Origin: an uncultured Akkermansia sp. | GTDB taxonomy: Bacteria > Verrucomicrobiota > Verrucomicrobiia > Verrucomicrobiales > Akkermansiaceae | Length of the DNA stretch: 64,000 bases | Assembly: GCA_944390825.1 (NCBI GenBank) | Contig: CALXRG010000003.1 | Location: 1 to 64,000, forward strand | Direction: 5' to 3' | Notes under the pieces: generated by a model | What the model was told of the DNA's origin: nothing | Seen by the model: the letters and a program-made list of their open reading frames with translations, nothing else | The model's database searches: none | Position numbers and translations under genes: made by a program | Shown here: one piece after another, positions 44,182 through 54,800 of the stretch | Layout of the letters: each line of letters begins with the position of its first letter | Numbering within the stretch: the first letter of the stretch is position 1

Positions 44182-47100
44182 TCAGGGTTCGTCAACGAGG
44201 ACTTCGCGGGCGCGGGTGGCGCCTTGCGGTGGGGAGATGATGCCGCGTTCTTCCATGAGGTCCATGATTTTGGCGGCGCGGCCGTAGCCGATGCTGAAGC
44301 GGCGCTGCAGCAGGGAGGTGCTGGCTTTGCGCTCGGTGACGACGAGGTTCACGCAGCGGGTGTAGAGTTCGTCCTCGGCGTCGCTGCTGCTTCGGCTGCC
44401 GCTCAGTCGGCCTCCGTTGTCAGGGCTTGTGGCGGTGCCGTCGGCATTGTCCATTTCGGCAGAGACTCCTTGTTCGAATTTTTGCTTGGCGTGGCTGGCG
44501 CAGAACTTGACAATGGCGGCGATTTCGGCGTCGGAGACCCAGGCGCCTTGGGCGCGGGTGAGTTTGGAGATGCCGCCGGGAGGAAGGAAGAGAAAGTCGC
44601 CTTTGCCCAGAAGGTTTTCGGCGCCGGCTGTGTCGAGGATGATGCGGCTGTCCAGCGGGCTGGAGACTTTCAGAGCGATGCGGCTGGGGATGTTGGCTTT
44701 GATGATGCCGGTGACGACGTTGGAGCGCGGGGTCTGGGTTGCGACGACGAGGTGGATGCCGGCGGCACGTGCTTTTTGCGTGAGTCGGGCGATGTAGTTT
44801 TCGAGGTCTTCTTTGACGACCATCATGAGGTCGGCCAGCTCGTCGATGATGATGACGATGTAGGGCAGGCGGGATGGGATGCGCTCGTCGGCGTCAAAGT
44901 CGAGTTCTTCCTGGGTTTCTTCGCCGAGTTCGACGCCTTCTTCGCCCTGGTGTTCGATGTCGCTGGCCCAGGCTTCGACATCAAATTCGACGGGTTCTTC
45001 CTCCGGCTCGGGTTCGTCGGGTTCGGGTTCGAAGTCGGGCGGGCGGTTGTTGAAGTCTTCAAAGTTGCGTACGCCGCATTTGCTGAAGAGGGAATAGCGG
45101 TGCTCCATTTCGTTGACGGCCCAGCGCAGGGCGCCGATGACGCGTGCGGGGTTGGTGACGACGGGGCAGATGAGGTGCGGCAGCTTTTTGTAGGGTTGCA
45201 TTTCGACGACTTTGGGGTCGACGAGGATGAGTTTGAGTTCGTCCGGCCGGAATTTGTAGAGCATGGAGAGGATCATGCTGTTGATGCAGACGGATTTGCC
45301 GGAGCCGGTGGTGCCGGCTACGAGGGTGTGGGGCATGGCTGCCAGGTCGCCGATGACGGAGTTGCCGTAGACGTCTTTGCCGAGGGCGACGGGGATGCGC
45401 AGCTTCGGGTCGCGGAAGGCGGGATCCTGGAGCAGTTCGCGCAGGTAGACGGGGGATTTGGTGGCGTTTTCCAGCTCGATGCCGACGGTGTTTTTGCCGG
45501 GAATGGGGGCGAGGATGTTGACGGATTTGGAGCTGGTGGCGAGCATGAGGTCGTTTTGCAGGCTGGCGATGCGGTTGACGCGCAGGCCTCGTGGCGGGTA
45601 GAACTCGTAGCGGGTGATGCTCGGGCCCCGGGTGATGGGGCCGGGAGTGACGGAAATTTTGAAGGTTTCCAGGGTATCGCTGATGCGGTCTTGCATGTCC
45701 CGCATTTCGGCTTGGGCGGCCTGGCCGACTTCGGGGGGGACGGGGTGGTAGGCGAGCATGTCGTAGGGTGGCAGGGGGTAGTCTGCTTCTTGCTCGCGAA
45801 GGTCTTCGGTGGGGAGGTCGCGGGGGGTGGTGGCCCGGATGGGGGCGGGGACGTGCTGCGCCCGGGGGGAGGCGGGGGCTGGAGTGTGTTCGGGGGCGGT
45901 TTCGCGTGAAGGGACGGTGGGGGAGGAGGCTGCGCGGGGGGAGACAGAGCGTGGGGGCTCGGTTTGTTGCGTGGCGGCCTGGCCTGTGGTGGAGGTGGGG
46001 TTTGTGTGGGCGGACGGCTTGGGTGATCCGTCGGTCGGGGGCTCGGAGGGGAGGCCCATGTGCCGGTTGACGGCTTCCCTGAGGCGGGGATTGAGTGGCA
46101 TTTCTTCCTGCTCGCGGGGGGGCTGCTGCGGTTCACGGCGGCGGAAGCGGTCTTCGGCGGGGCGCATGAGGTCGAGCAGGTTGTCGCGGTCGGCTTGGGA
46201 GGGGGTGATTTCGCGGCGGCGGGCGGCGGGGGGCAGTTGCATCCGGATGCGCTCGGCGTCCTGGCGGCGGGCGCGCGTGATTTGTTCGTCGAAGGATGGG
46301 GGCAGGGGGGGCTCGTCCTGCTGCTGTGCCGGGGGGGCTGCGGGCTGCCGCAGCAGGTTTTGGGCGACGCTGGGGCGGCGCGGAGTTTGGCGCGGGGGCA
46401 GGGGGGCTTGCTGTGCTGCGGTGTTTTCTTCGCCGGGTTGCCCGGGAGTGGCCGGGCGGGGGCGGTAGAGGTGGGGAATGGGTACGGTGCGGGGTTGCGG
46501 GGACGCGTCCGGTTGCTGTGGCTGATCAGCTGCGCCGGGTGGTTGTGGTGCGGAGGGGGTGGAATAGGGTTGACGGGAGGGGGACTGCGGGGCGGTGGTG
46601 CCGGTTTGCCAGTGTTCGGCGGTGGAGTCGTTGAGGCTGTCGATCAGCGTGTGGGTGCTGCGCCCGGGGAGGGGCTGCCGGCGGAAGGGGTAGGTGATGC
46701 CGCGCCAAATGGCGGAGAGGATGGCCGCTGTGTCGCGCAGAAAGCAGTGCAGCAGGTCCCGCGGGCTGACGCGGAAGAAAAGGACAAGGGCTGTGGCATG
46801 CAGCAGCAGCAAAAGAATGAGGGCAAGCCGGTAGTTGATGTGCAGCAGGTAAATGCTGTCGCTGTAGATGTCTCCCAGCCAGCCGCCGGGCGCAAAGAGA
46901 TAGAGGGATTCGGCCCAGTCCCACAGGGCGAGGGACTGAAGGCTCAGGATGCCGCAGCTTGTCAGAACCATGACGCCCATGCCGAGCAGTTGCCACGAGG
47001 GGGAGTAGCCGGGGCGCAGCAGGCGGTTGATGCCGTAGAGGGCGGTCAGCAGGCAGAGGTAGAGTGCTCCTGCTCCCAGGATGAAGTAGAGCAGGCCTGC

Positions 47101-47325
47101 CGCGTAGAGCCCGGGAATGCTCAGGAGGTTGGTGCAGGGGACGGCTGCGGCTGCTTCGGAGTCGCGGGGGTTGAGGAAGGCCCAGCCCATTTCCTGTACG
47201 TTGTAAGTGATCAGGCTGCCTGCCAGGGCAATGGAGAGCAGGAGGATGCCCAGCCCAGTCAGGCGTGCCGGCCACGTGCTCCGGGGAGCGGCAGGGGTCT
47301 GGTCTGTGTAGGGCGGGAAGGTCAT
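44182..47325 (-). CDS. ftsK: DNA translocase FtsK
   Basis: A 1047-residue septal DNA pump. Four TM segments lie in residues about 20-190. A Pro/Gln/Arg-rich linker runs from about 210 to 510. The motor has alpha (GPSITRYEFYPPRGLRVNRIASLQNDL) and beta domains with Walker A AGTTGSGKSVCINSMI and Walker B YIVIIIDELADLMMV, plus VVATQTPRSNVVTGIIKANIPSRIA. An acidic insert (EPEPDEPEPEEEPVEFD) lies between the Walker motifs. The gamma winged helix is at the end (STSLLQRRFSIGYGRAAKIMDLMEERGIISPP). It resolves chromosome dimers at division with XerCD. Its promoter is TTGCAG-N17-TATGAT. Confidence 0.97.
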   Translation of the reverse strand: MTFPPYTDQTPAAPRSTWPARLTGLGILLLSIALAGSLITYNVQEMGWAFLNPRDSEAAAAVPCTNLLSIPGLYAAGLLYFILGAGALYLCLLTALYGINRLLRPGYSPSWQLLGMGVMVLTSCGILSLQSLALWDWAESLYLFAPGGWLGDIYSDSIYLLHINYRLALILLLLLHATALVLFFRVSPRDLLHCFLRDTAAILSAIWRGITYPFRRQPLPGRSTHTLIDSLNDSTAEHWQTGTTAPQSPSRQPYSTPSAPQPPGAADQPQQPDASPQPRTVPIPHLYRPRPATPGQPGEENTAAQQAPLPPRQTPRRPSVAQNLLRQPAAPPAQQQDEPPLPPSFDEQITRARRQDAERIRMQLPPAARRREITPSQADRDNLLDLMRPAEDRFRRREPQQPPREQEEMPLNPRLREAVNRHMGLPSEPPTDGSPKPSAHTNPTSTTGQAATQQTEPPRSVSPRAASSPTVPSRETAPEHTPAPASPRAQHVPAPIRATTPRDLPTEDLREQEADYPLPPYDMLAYHPVPPEVGQAAQAEMRDMQDRISDTLETFKISVTPGPITRGPSITRYEFYPPRGLRVNRIASLQNDLMLATSSKSVNILAPIPGKNTVGIELENATKSPVYLRELLQDPAFRDPKLRIPVALGKDVYGNSVIGDLAAMPHTLVAGTTGSGKSVCINSMILSMLYKFRPDELKLILVDPKVVEMQPYKKLPHLICPVVTNPARVIGALRWAVNEMEHRYSLFSKCGVRNFEDFNNRPPDFEPEPDEPEPEEEPVEFDVEAWASDIEHQGEEGVELGEETQEELDFDADERIPSRLPYIVIIIDELADLMMVVKEDLENYIARLTQKARAAGIHLVVATQTPRSNVVTGIIKANIPSRIALKVSSPLDSRIILDTAGAENLLGKGDFLFLPPGGISKLTRAQGAWVSDAEIAAIVKFCASHAKQKFEQGVSAEMDNADGTATSPDNGGRLSGSRSSSDAEDELYTRCVNLVVTERKASTSLLQRRFSIGYGRAAKIMDLMEERGIISPPQGATRAREVLVDEP

Positions 47326-47337
47326 ATGAGCGGGAGA

Positions 47338-47366
47338 ATCATACGCGCACAGGGGCGCATCTGCAA
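47338..47366 (-). promoter_or_regulatory. ftsK promoter
   Basis: Minus strand TTGCAG (47361-47366), 17-bp spacer, TATGAT (47338-47343), 12 bases to the ATG; leader of only about 5 nt. Confidence 0.55.
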
Positions 47367-47505
47367 GCGTAAAATGTGTTCTATACGCTGGTCAGACGCA
47401 GCTTAGCCAACCGTTATCCAATGATGCGGCGGGCTTTGTGTCTCATACAGTACGGCGCCGGGTGGTGATATGGAATCCCGCTGCAGGCGCTCGATGACGA
47501 TCGCT

Positions 47506-48510
47506 ATGAAGACATATACTATCACTTGTTTGGCAGTGTCTCTCGGTGCTCTCGGGGTTTCTCCGGTGCTGGCCGGGTCGGATGGCGCTGCGAATTCTTT
47601 GATTTCCTCATCGCTGGATGTGCAGCAGTTCGGGCGTTTGTCGCTGGGGCGTCTCGACGCTTCCCGGGCGGCTGATCAAAAGCCGGGTGCTGTCAATTGG
47701 TGGGGGGCTGCGACCGGTTTGTTCACGGATGCTTCCGGGGATGGCCCCGCTAATGGGTTTACGACACGTACGGGAGGGTACATGCTGGGAATGGAGCGCG
47801 TGGGTGAGGTGGTGACCGGCGGGTTAATGCTGGGGCAGCAGTTCGGCCATATGCAGCCGGCCGGCTTCCAGCGCCGCAGCCGTATCAATCAGCACTCAAC
47901 ACAAATCGGAGCGTTTGGTTCAGTTCAGAAGAGGCTTGACCGTACGCTGTTTACGCTGGATGGCTACGCTGCTTATTCCAGTGTGAATTACCGCTCGCAC
48001 GGGTATTCTCATGCTGCCGGGCATAGCAGCTTTGCCCGCTGGGATAACAATGCTGTTGTGATGGGTGGGGTTGCCTCTTGGGAGCAGGAGATGGCCCGGG
48101 GAATCAGGATGCGCCCGTTCGTCGGGTTGGAGTATTCCTATGTGAGAATGGGCGGATTCAGTGATGGTGCCGAGGTATACGGTAACAGTCATTTCGGCAA
48201 TCTGAGCGGAACGCTGGGACTGGAGTTCAGCCGTACGTGGAGCGTGGGGGCGGAGGGGAGTCTGACCCCGGTGGTGTCGTTGGCTTATATCGGTGACATG
48301 TGGCGGGATGAGGCGGAGGTAAGTACCGGTGGTGCCGCTAGCACTGGTACTGATTATGGTGTGCGGTATGGCCGCAATGCGTTTCAGGTGAGTGGTGAGT
48401 TGCTGTGGGTGATCAGTGCAAACTGGAGCTCGAGCCTCGCGTACACGTACGAGTGGCGGAGCAACTTGCAGAACCATCTGATGGAGATTTCCCTCACCCG
48501 CTCGTTCTGA
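47506..48510 (+). CDS. Outer-membrane beta-barrel protein, autotransporter type
   Basis: A 334-residue protein. Signal peptide residues 1-23 (MKTYTITCLAVSLGALGVSPVLA). After a short linker comes a 12-strand-type barrel region of about 260 residues with GGYMLGMERVG, GAFGSVQKRLDRTLFTLDGYAAY, GIRMRPFVGLEYSYVRMGGF, and a C-terminal SLTRSF ending in Phe for BAM recognition. It resembles autotransporter barrel domains but carries almost no passenger. The start at 47506 is set by the signal peptide; ATGs at 47470 and 47494 are also in frame. It is divergent from ftsK. Confidence 0.82.
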   Translation: MKTYTITCLAVSLGALGVSPVLAGSDGAANSLISSSLDVQQFGRLSLGRLDASRAADQKPGAVNWWGAATGLFTDASGDGPANGFTTRTGGYMLGMERVGEVVTGGLMLGQQFGHMQPAGFQRRSRINQHSTQIGAFGSVQKRLDRTLFTLDGYAAYSSVNYRSHGYSHAAGHSSFARWDNNAVVMGGVASWEQEMARGIRMRPFVGLEYSYVRMGGFSDGAEVYGNSHFGNLSGTLGLEFSRTWSVGAEGSLTPVVSLAYIGDMWRDEAEVSTGGAASTGTDYGVRYGRNAFQVSGELLWVISANWSSSLAYTYEWRSNLQNHLMEISLTRSF

Positions 48511-48540
48511 GCAGGTCGGTTGATCATGGAGCGAAGAAAA

Positions 48541-48571
48541 TCCCCGCACTGCGCCGGGCGCAGTGCGGGGA
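48541..48571 (+). terminator. Terminator of barrel gene (bidirectional)
   Basis: 14-bp perfect stem (48541-48554 with 48558-48571), 3-base loop, then AACGTTTTT on the plus strand and TTTTC on the minus strand. Confidence 0.85.
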
Positions 48572-48580
48572 AACGTTTTT

Positions 48581-48654
48581 CACGGCCGGCGCCGTGCTGT
48601 TTCTCCGGGGAGGAAAGCTCCCGCTGCCCGGTGGCCGGAAAATACAGCGGGAGG
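48581..48654 (-). terminator. Two hairpins downstream of phosphorylase-like gene
   Basis: CACGGC/GCCGTG (48581-48586, 48591-48596) and a 9-bp stem (48619-48627 with 48646-48654) lie after the minus-strand stop at 48690. Confidence 0.5.
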
Positions 48655-48689
48655 AGTGACAGCACTCCAGGTGCCGGACGAAAGGCTAA

Positions 48690-50366
48690 TCAGGCGTTGT
48701 ACATTTTGGTGTAGTACTCGTCTGCCATGCGGTCGGAGTTGAAGGCGGGCGAGATGTCGTTCATCGCGTTGAAGACGATATCCATCCAGCGGTCACGGTT
48801 GTCGTAGTAGAGCGGCAGAACTTTGGATTCGAGCACGCTGTAGAAGTTGTCGCGGTCGGAGCGGTCGCGGGCTTCGGGGGCCAGGCCGACTTTAGCTTCG
48901 GGGATGATGAAGCAGTTCTCACCGTCGCGTGCAAATTCGCGTACCCAGCCATCGTTGGTGGAGATGGTGATGGAGCCGTTCATGGCGGCGGACATGCCTG
49001 AGGTGCCGGAGGCTTCGCGGGTGACGACAGGGTTGTTCAGCCAGATGTCAGAGCCGTTCTTGAGCAGGCGGCTCAGGGCGAGTTCGTAGCCGGTGAGGAC
49101 GGCGCAGCGCGGGTGCTTCTGGCTCAGTTCATTGAGTTTGTTGAAGATAGCCACGGCCGCGAAGTCGGTGGGGTAGGGTTTGCCGGCCCAGATCATTTGC
49201 ACCGGTCTGTTGGTGCGCTGGAGCATGCGCTCGAACATGACGGGGTTCTCGGTGATGAGGGCGGGACGCTTGTAGGCTGCAAAGCGGCGGGCCCAGACAA
49301 TGGTGAGGGTGTCCTGGTCGAAGAGGTGCCCGGTTTGCTCACCCACCACGCGGAAGAGTTCTTTCTTGAGGGCTCGCTTACGGTTGGCAAAGGCGCGTTT
49401 GTCTTTGTTGGCGTAGGCTTCGGCCAGCTCGGGATCCTGCCAGTAGTCGACGTTCTGGGCGTTGGTGACGTGTGTGATTGGGCAGATGTCGCTGTAGCCT
49501 TGCCACATTTGGCGGGAGACTTCGCCGTGGAGGGCGGAGACGCCGTTGGCGATGTGTGAGAGGCGCAGGGCAGCCAGGGTGTAGTTGAAGGTTTGTTCAT
49601 TCGGGTCGAGCCGGAGGATGGAGCGCACCTGGTCGAGGGAGAGGCCGTCGAAGAAGGAGAAGTTGCTCATGAGGTTGATGTCCATCTTTTCGTTGCCGGC
49701 TTCCTCGGGGGTGTGGGTGGTGAAGACGAAGCGCTTGCGGACTTCTTCGACGTTGCCGCCGTTGCGGGCGAGCATGTTGAAGGCGGCTCCGATGGAGTGG
49801 GCTTCGTTCATGTGGTAGATTTCCGGCTCGACGCCGAGCTCTTCAAAGAGACGGGCTCCGCCCTGACCCAGGACGATGTACTGGGAGATGCGGGTCATGG
49901 GGTTGGAGTCGTAGAGTCGCTGGGTGATGGAGCGGCTCATGTCGTCGTTCTCCGGCAGGTCGGTGCTCAGGAAGAACATCGGGGCTGTGCCAAAGGTTTC
50001 CGGACGCAGGAAGTAGGCTTTGACCCATACCGGGGAGCCGCAGATGCGGATGAGGAACTTGATGTTGTGATCTTCCAGGAAGCTGTATTCCTTGCGCAGG
50101 TACTGCACCGCCATGGAGCCGTCTTCTGCCCGGATTTGGTTGTAGTAGCCGTAGGACCACAGGATGCCTACGCCTACCAGGTTCTGACGCAGGGTGCCGG
50201 CGGAGCGCATGTGCGAACCGGCAAGGTAGCCGAGGCCGCCCGAGTAGATCTTGAAAACGTTGTCAATGGCAAACTCCATGCAGAAGTAGGCGACGGACTT
50301 GCTGTATTTCGGGTCAATTTCGTAAGGGTGCGCGTACTGCGCCGGAAGGAAGGATTTGGTACTCAT
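48690..50366 (-). CDS. Alpha-glucan phosphorylase-like protein (GT35) lacking PLP lysine
   Basis: A 558-residue protein clearly of the short alpha-glucan phosphorylase type. Recognisable blocks are SVAYFCMEFAIDNVFKIYSGGLGYLAGSHMRSA, YHMNEAHSIGAAF, TTHTPEEAGNE, TIVWARRFAAYKRP (phosphate-site Arg and Lys) and EASGTSGMSAAMNGS. Active enzymes read EASGTSGMKAAxNG, where the Lys holds pyridoxal phosphate; here it is Ser459 (codon at 48990-48992). GDH is GSH and NEGH is NEAH as well. Function is therefore uncertain: an inactive regulator, or a glycosyltransferase not using PLP. Monocistronic. Confidence 0.85.
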   Translation of the reverse strand: MSTKSFLPAQYAHPYEIDPKYSKSVAYFCMEFAIDNVFKIYSGGLGYLAGSHMRSAGTLRQNLVGVGILWSYGYYNQIRAEDGSMAVQYLRKEYSFLEDHNIKFLIRICGSPVWVKAYFLRPETFGTAPMFFLSTDLPENDDMSRSITQRLYDSNPMTRISQYIVLGQGGARLFEELGVEPEIYHMNEAHSIGAAFNMLARNGGNVEEVRKRFVFTTHTPEEAGNEKMDINLMSNFSFFDGLSLDQVRSILRLDPNEQTFNYTLAALRLSHIANGVSALHGEVSRQMWQGYSDICPITHVTNAQNVDYWQDPELAEAYANKDKRAFANRKRALKKELFRVVGEQTGHLFDQDTLTIVWARRFAAYKRPALITENPVMFERMLQRTNRPVQMIWAGKPYPTDFAAVAIFNKLNELSQKHPRCAVLTGYELALSRLLKNGSDIWLNNPVVTREASGTSGMSAAMNGSITISTNDGWVREFARDGENCFIIPEAKVGLAPEARDRSDRDNFYSVLESKVLPLYYDNRDRWMDIVFNAMNDISPAFNSDRMADEYYTKMYNA

Positions 50367-50580
50367 GTATTGTGTGTCTGGTTGTATGTCTTGATGACCG
50401 CCTCGTGCTGTCAGTCAGTCAAAATAAACGGTCGCTCATTTATACACCGAATGGTGGGGGATGAAAAGTAAAAAAATCAGGCAAGCTGAAGTAATGCTCC
50501 GCGGGGTGATGTTGGAGGCTGATGGATAGGGCCTTGTGCGATGGTGGATTTTAACCCGGGGCAGGCAGGGAAGTGCCCGT

Positions 50581-51705
50581 TCAGGTCGGGGGGAGCAGGG
50601 GGTAGCTGTAGCGGTGGCCGGTGTAGTTTTGCAGTTCGGCGGCTGTCGGTGTCTGCCGGAGCAGGTAGGTGGGGTTGAGGGGAACTTTGCCGCCGCCCGG
50701 GGTGTCGACGACGTATTGCGGGACAGCGTAGCCGCTCGTAAAGCCCCGCATGTGTGAGATGATGCCCAGGCCGGTTTCAATACTGGTGCGGAAATGCCGG
50801 CTTCCCGGTACGGGATCGCACTGGTAGAGGTAGTAGGGGCGTACGCGGCACTGCAGCAGTCTGTGGGCCAGCTTGAGCTGTACGTCCGGGGTGTCGTTGA
50901 TGTCTTTGAGCAGGACGGTTTGACTGCCGATGGGAAGACCGTGGTCGACCAGCATCCCGAGCGCTTCCTGAGTGCGTCCGGTGAGCTCGGCGGGGTGATT
51001 GCAGTGTATGGAGAGAAAGAGGGGGGCGTGCCGGCGCAGCATGGCGCAGAGCGATGGGGTGATGCGCTGCGGCAGCATGATGGGGCAGCGTGTGCCGATG
51101 CGCAGGAACTCGATGTGCGGGATGCGCCGCAGCTCGGTCAGTATGCTGTCGAGCCTGGCGTCGGGCAGCAGCAGCGGGTCGCCTCCTGAGAGCAGGACGT
51201 CGCGTACTTCTTCATGCTGCCGGAGGTATGCCAGGGCGGCAGTGAGATCGGGATGCAGTTTTTCGGAGCCAGCTCCGGAGACCAGGCGCGAGCGAGTGCA
51301 GTAGCGGCAGTAGGTGGCGCAGCGGTCGGTGCAGAGTAGCAGGACGCGATCCGGGTAGCGGTGTACGAGTCCGGGGACTTTCATGTCTTGTTCTTCTCCG
51401 CAGGGGTCGTCTGTTTCTTCGGGGGAGCGCAGCAGTTCTGCTGTGCGCGGAATGACTTGCAGACGCAGGGGATCCCGGGGGTCGGCCGGGTTGATCAGGC
51501 TTAGGAAGTAGGGTGTGATGCGCACAGCCAGGCGGTCGCCGGCGTGGGCCAGTGCGGCGCGCTCGTCATCAGTGAGCTTGAGTGCCTGATCGAGCTGGGA
51601 CGCGGTGCGGAAGCTGTGGCGCAGCTGCCACAGCGGGTCTTCCCATTGCTCTGGGGTCGCTCCCTGGCGAATGGCAGGTGTGATGGACTCAAACTCGTGA
51701 CTCAT
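50581..51705 (-). CDS. Lysine 2,3-aminomutase (radical SAM)
   Basis: A 374-residue KamA-family enzyme. The iron-sulfur ligands are CATYCRYC (CxxxCxxC) in LLLCTDRCATYCRYCTRSRLV; SGGDPLLL, SIHCNHPAELT, YYLYQCDPVPG and VVDTPGGGKVPL are the PLP and lysine-binding signatures. The Asp of the last motif binds substrate in KamA and is not typical of EpmB. It turns L-lysine into beta-lysine, used for compatible solutes or lysine breakdown. It is slightly shorter than clostridial KamA (about 416). No ablB or EF-P gene lies beside it. Confidence 0.87.
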   Translation of the reverse strand: MSHEFESITPAIRQGATPEQWEDPLWQLRHSFRTASQLDQALKLTDDERAALAHAGDRLAVRITPYFLSLINPADPRDPLRLQVIPRTAELLRSPEETDDPCGEEQDMKVPGLVHRYPDRVLLLCTDRCATYCRYCTRSRLVSGAGSEKLHPDLTAALAYLRQHEEVRDVLLSGGDPLLLPDARLDSILTELRRIPHIEFLRIGTRCPIMLPQRITPSLCAMLRRHAPLFLSIHCNHPAELTGRTQEALGMLVDHGLPIGSQTVLLKDINDTPDVQLKLAHRLLQCRVRPYYLYQCDPVPGSRHFRTSIETGLGIISHMRGFTSGYAVPQYVVDTPGGGKVPLNPTYLLRQTPTAAELQNYTGHRYSYPLLPPT

Positions 51706-51889
51706 GGCAGTGTGCAGTCATGCCGGCTGGTCGGCGCTGAGCGTGGGCCAGCCGGTCTGGTTGTCAAACCGCAGGTGATTCAATGGTGCATCGGGTATTG
51801 ATGTTGACCTGTTCGGGCAGGGGTGACTGTGCCTGGCCCGGCGGAGGGTTCACGCCCGGCGGGTGGTATCGCATAACCGGTGGTAATGC

Positions 51890-54800
51890 TCAGCGGATGG
51901 TAACGGTGAGGCTTTCGCCTTTGCTGAGTTTGAGCCGGGGAAACAGGATGAAGTCATCGGTGAAGATGGCTCCGGGAGCGTCGCACGCCGTGGCGTCCTC
52001 GCCGGTGGAGGCGGTGGGGAACCAGACGGCACAGCGGCCTTCACGATCAGAGTTCGCCGTGATGGTGAACTGTTTGTCGCTATGCCAGGTGATGCTGTAG
52101 GGAGATGGGGAGTGCTGCTCGTTGAGCGTGGCACTCCAGGCAGGGTCGCCGTAGAAGGCGACGACGTCCCTGTCGTACAGAAGTCCCATGGCGTCTTTGG
52201 CATTGTCTGCGGTGATGGGGAAGTTCGCGCGTGACAGGCTCCGCTGCAGGGCTTTGGCGTCGAGATCTGAGCCGTCATACCGGGCCTCGAGCAGGGAGGG
52301 CGAGAGGGCGATGGAGTCGGCGAGGATGAACTGATTGTTGAGGAACCAGGCTTCGGCGAGGGTTGTGCCGGCCGTGTTTTCGAAGAGGAGGGAGAGTGTG
52401 CCCCAACCGCCTTTGCCGTACCAGGAGGGGACGGTGTAGCCGACAAGCTGATTGCAAGTGTAAGCCGAGAGGGCGGTCACGGCCATGCTTTCCCGTGTGC
52501 CCATGGCATCTCCCAGCAGGCAGTTGCCGGCGGCAAGCCAGACGCGGGGCTCCCCGTCAGGCTCTATGCCCGGACAGTTGAGTTGCTGCGCTACTTCGCT
52601 GAGAATGCCTGCCTTCCCCCGTTTGGTGCTCGGTTGGATGCCGCGCACGAAGACTTGGGGCATGGTGCTGAGATCCGCTTCATAGAAGCGGTTGCCGGCG
52701 GGGAAGATCAGCCCTTTGCTGAAGGGCATTTCCAGGTTGAATTGGGTTGCATGCGAGGAGGTGACGATGAGCTGGGGCTTGCTTTTGGACAGTTCTTCCG
52801 CAAAGAGGCCTTGCACGCCTTTGCCGGCAAGCTGTCGGCCGAGGTCCGTGCTGGCGTCACAGGGGGTCGTCGTGGGCTCGGTGTGGCCGCTTTGCGCGAC
52901 GATGGGGGTGTTTTCTCCCCAGTCGGTGATGCAGTAGGAGTGCTCAAAACGCTGCGGACCGATGTTGGTGGTTCCCAGAACGCGGTTGATGACCAGGGGG
53001 GAGTCCGCTGTCGCGATACGCAGGGCATCTTCTGCGGTGTAGCCGGTGATTATTCCCCAGATGCAGTCGCCGTATGGGTCGTCGTCCACCCGCCTGGCCG
53101 CCCGGTGCAGGTTGCGTACGACGTTGCGGTTAATTTCTTCCGGTTTGGCGATGATGGCTGCGTAGCGGGCTTGCACTTTGCGCAGGGCGTCTGCGCAGGC
53201 GCTTTCACTCAGGTCGGGCAGCATGACAAGGTAGAGCTTGTCCTGGGCATGCTTGAGGGCGAGGGCTTGCGCTACTTTGATCCAGTCGGGGTCTTGCGCG
53301 ACGTTTCCTGTCAGGATGATGATGTAGGGCGAGAAGTTCTGCGTCGCGGCGGTCGCTGGGGTGGATGGGGGTGTTGTGCTGCTGGTTTGTTCTTTTTGGG
53401 GCTCCGTGGCGGAGGCCTCTTCCGGTGTGGTGGTGGAGGCTTCCTTCGGTGCGGTGGCGGAGGCTTCCTCCGGTGTGGTGGTCTCCGGTGTGGTGGTGGT
53501 CTCCGGTGTGGTGGCGGTCTCCGGTGTGGTGGTGGTCTGTTGTTGGGGAGGCAGCTCGGTGAGCGGGGGCTCTTGGTCCGGTGCATTTTCATCGTAGTTC
53601 TCCGGTACGGTGAAGAGGTAGTTTTGCCGGTCGCTGCCGAAGGTTTCGCGCGCGAGCTGTTGGATTTCTTCCAGGGTGATGGAATTGATGTCCTGCTGGA
53701 GGTTTTTGAGCAGTTCGTGCTGCTGCGGGTCGCTTTGCAGTTGGGAAAGCGCTCCGAACCAGAAGTTGGGGGTGCGCAGGGACTTTTCGGTGCGTGCTTT
53801 GAGGGGTTCAAGTACGCAGTCGAGCTGCTCCTGGGTGATGTTGCCCCGGCCAAGGTCGCTCAGAATCAGGTCAATGGCGGAGTTGACTTTGACCCGGTTG
53901 CGTTTGACGCCGGCGCTGGCAACGGTGATGAGAGCGGCGTCTTTGTATGTATCGTTGAGTTCGAGGATGACTTGCGGGCTGTAGCTCTCTCCCAGTGCGG
54001 CTCGGATGCCGTCAAAGACTTTGTCGCCTGCGATGGATTTCAGCACTCCCAGTCTGCGCCCCCGCTTGCGATCCGTGCCGTCGCCGGCGTAGACGACGCG
54101 GCTGACGAGTGTTTTGTCCAGTTGGGTGTTATAGCGGATGAACTTGCGCTGTCCCCATGGGTTGAAGGTGACGGCGCGCTGGGCGTCTGTCGGTTGTGTG
54201 AATGTTTCACTGCGCTCGGGCATGGCCCCAAAGGTGCGCTCGAGAATGGGAAGGATGGCGTCCGGGGTGAAGTCACCGACGATGGTTACTTCCATGGCGC
54301 CGTGTTGCAGATAGGGGTCGACCGCTTTTTTGACGTCGGCGGTGGTTACGGCCTGGAGTTCTTCTTTCTCCGGCATGGTGAAGCGCGGGTCAGTGCCGAA
54401 GAGTGCCTTGGCTGTGCCGATGGCGGCAGCTCCGCCCGGTGTGGTTTGCAGGCGCGTGTAGATGGAGTCGAGGTTGCGCCGCAGCATCATTTCGCCTTCG
54501 GGCCGGTACCCCGGGTGCAGGATGCTGGCGGCCAGAAGTTTACACTGGAGTTCGAGGTCGGCGTTGTTGGTTTCTCCGCTGAAGGTGAACCGATCCTCGC
54601 CCAGTGAGACATCGAGCGAGACGGTGTGGCCCATGGTGAGGCGCTTCAGATCGTCGCTGGAGTGTGCTTCCATGGCGCCGTCTTTTATGACGCTGGCGGT
54701 GAGTTGACTCAGGCCAGGAATGCGGGGGAGGTTGATGCGCCCGCCGTCGACGTCGGCCCGCACGAGGATGCTGTTGTTGCGCTCGCTCATGGGCTTGAGA

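Noticed and set aside
50581..51705. EpmB (EF-P lysyl mutase) assignment
   Set aside because: The DTPGGGK motif and long C-terminus fit lysine 2,3-aminomutase better, and no epmA or efp is adjacent.
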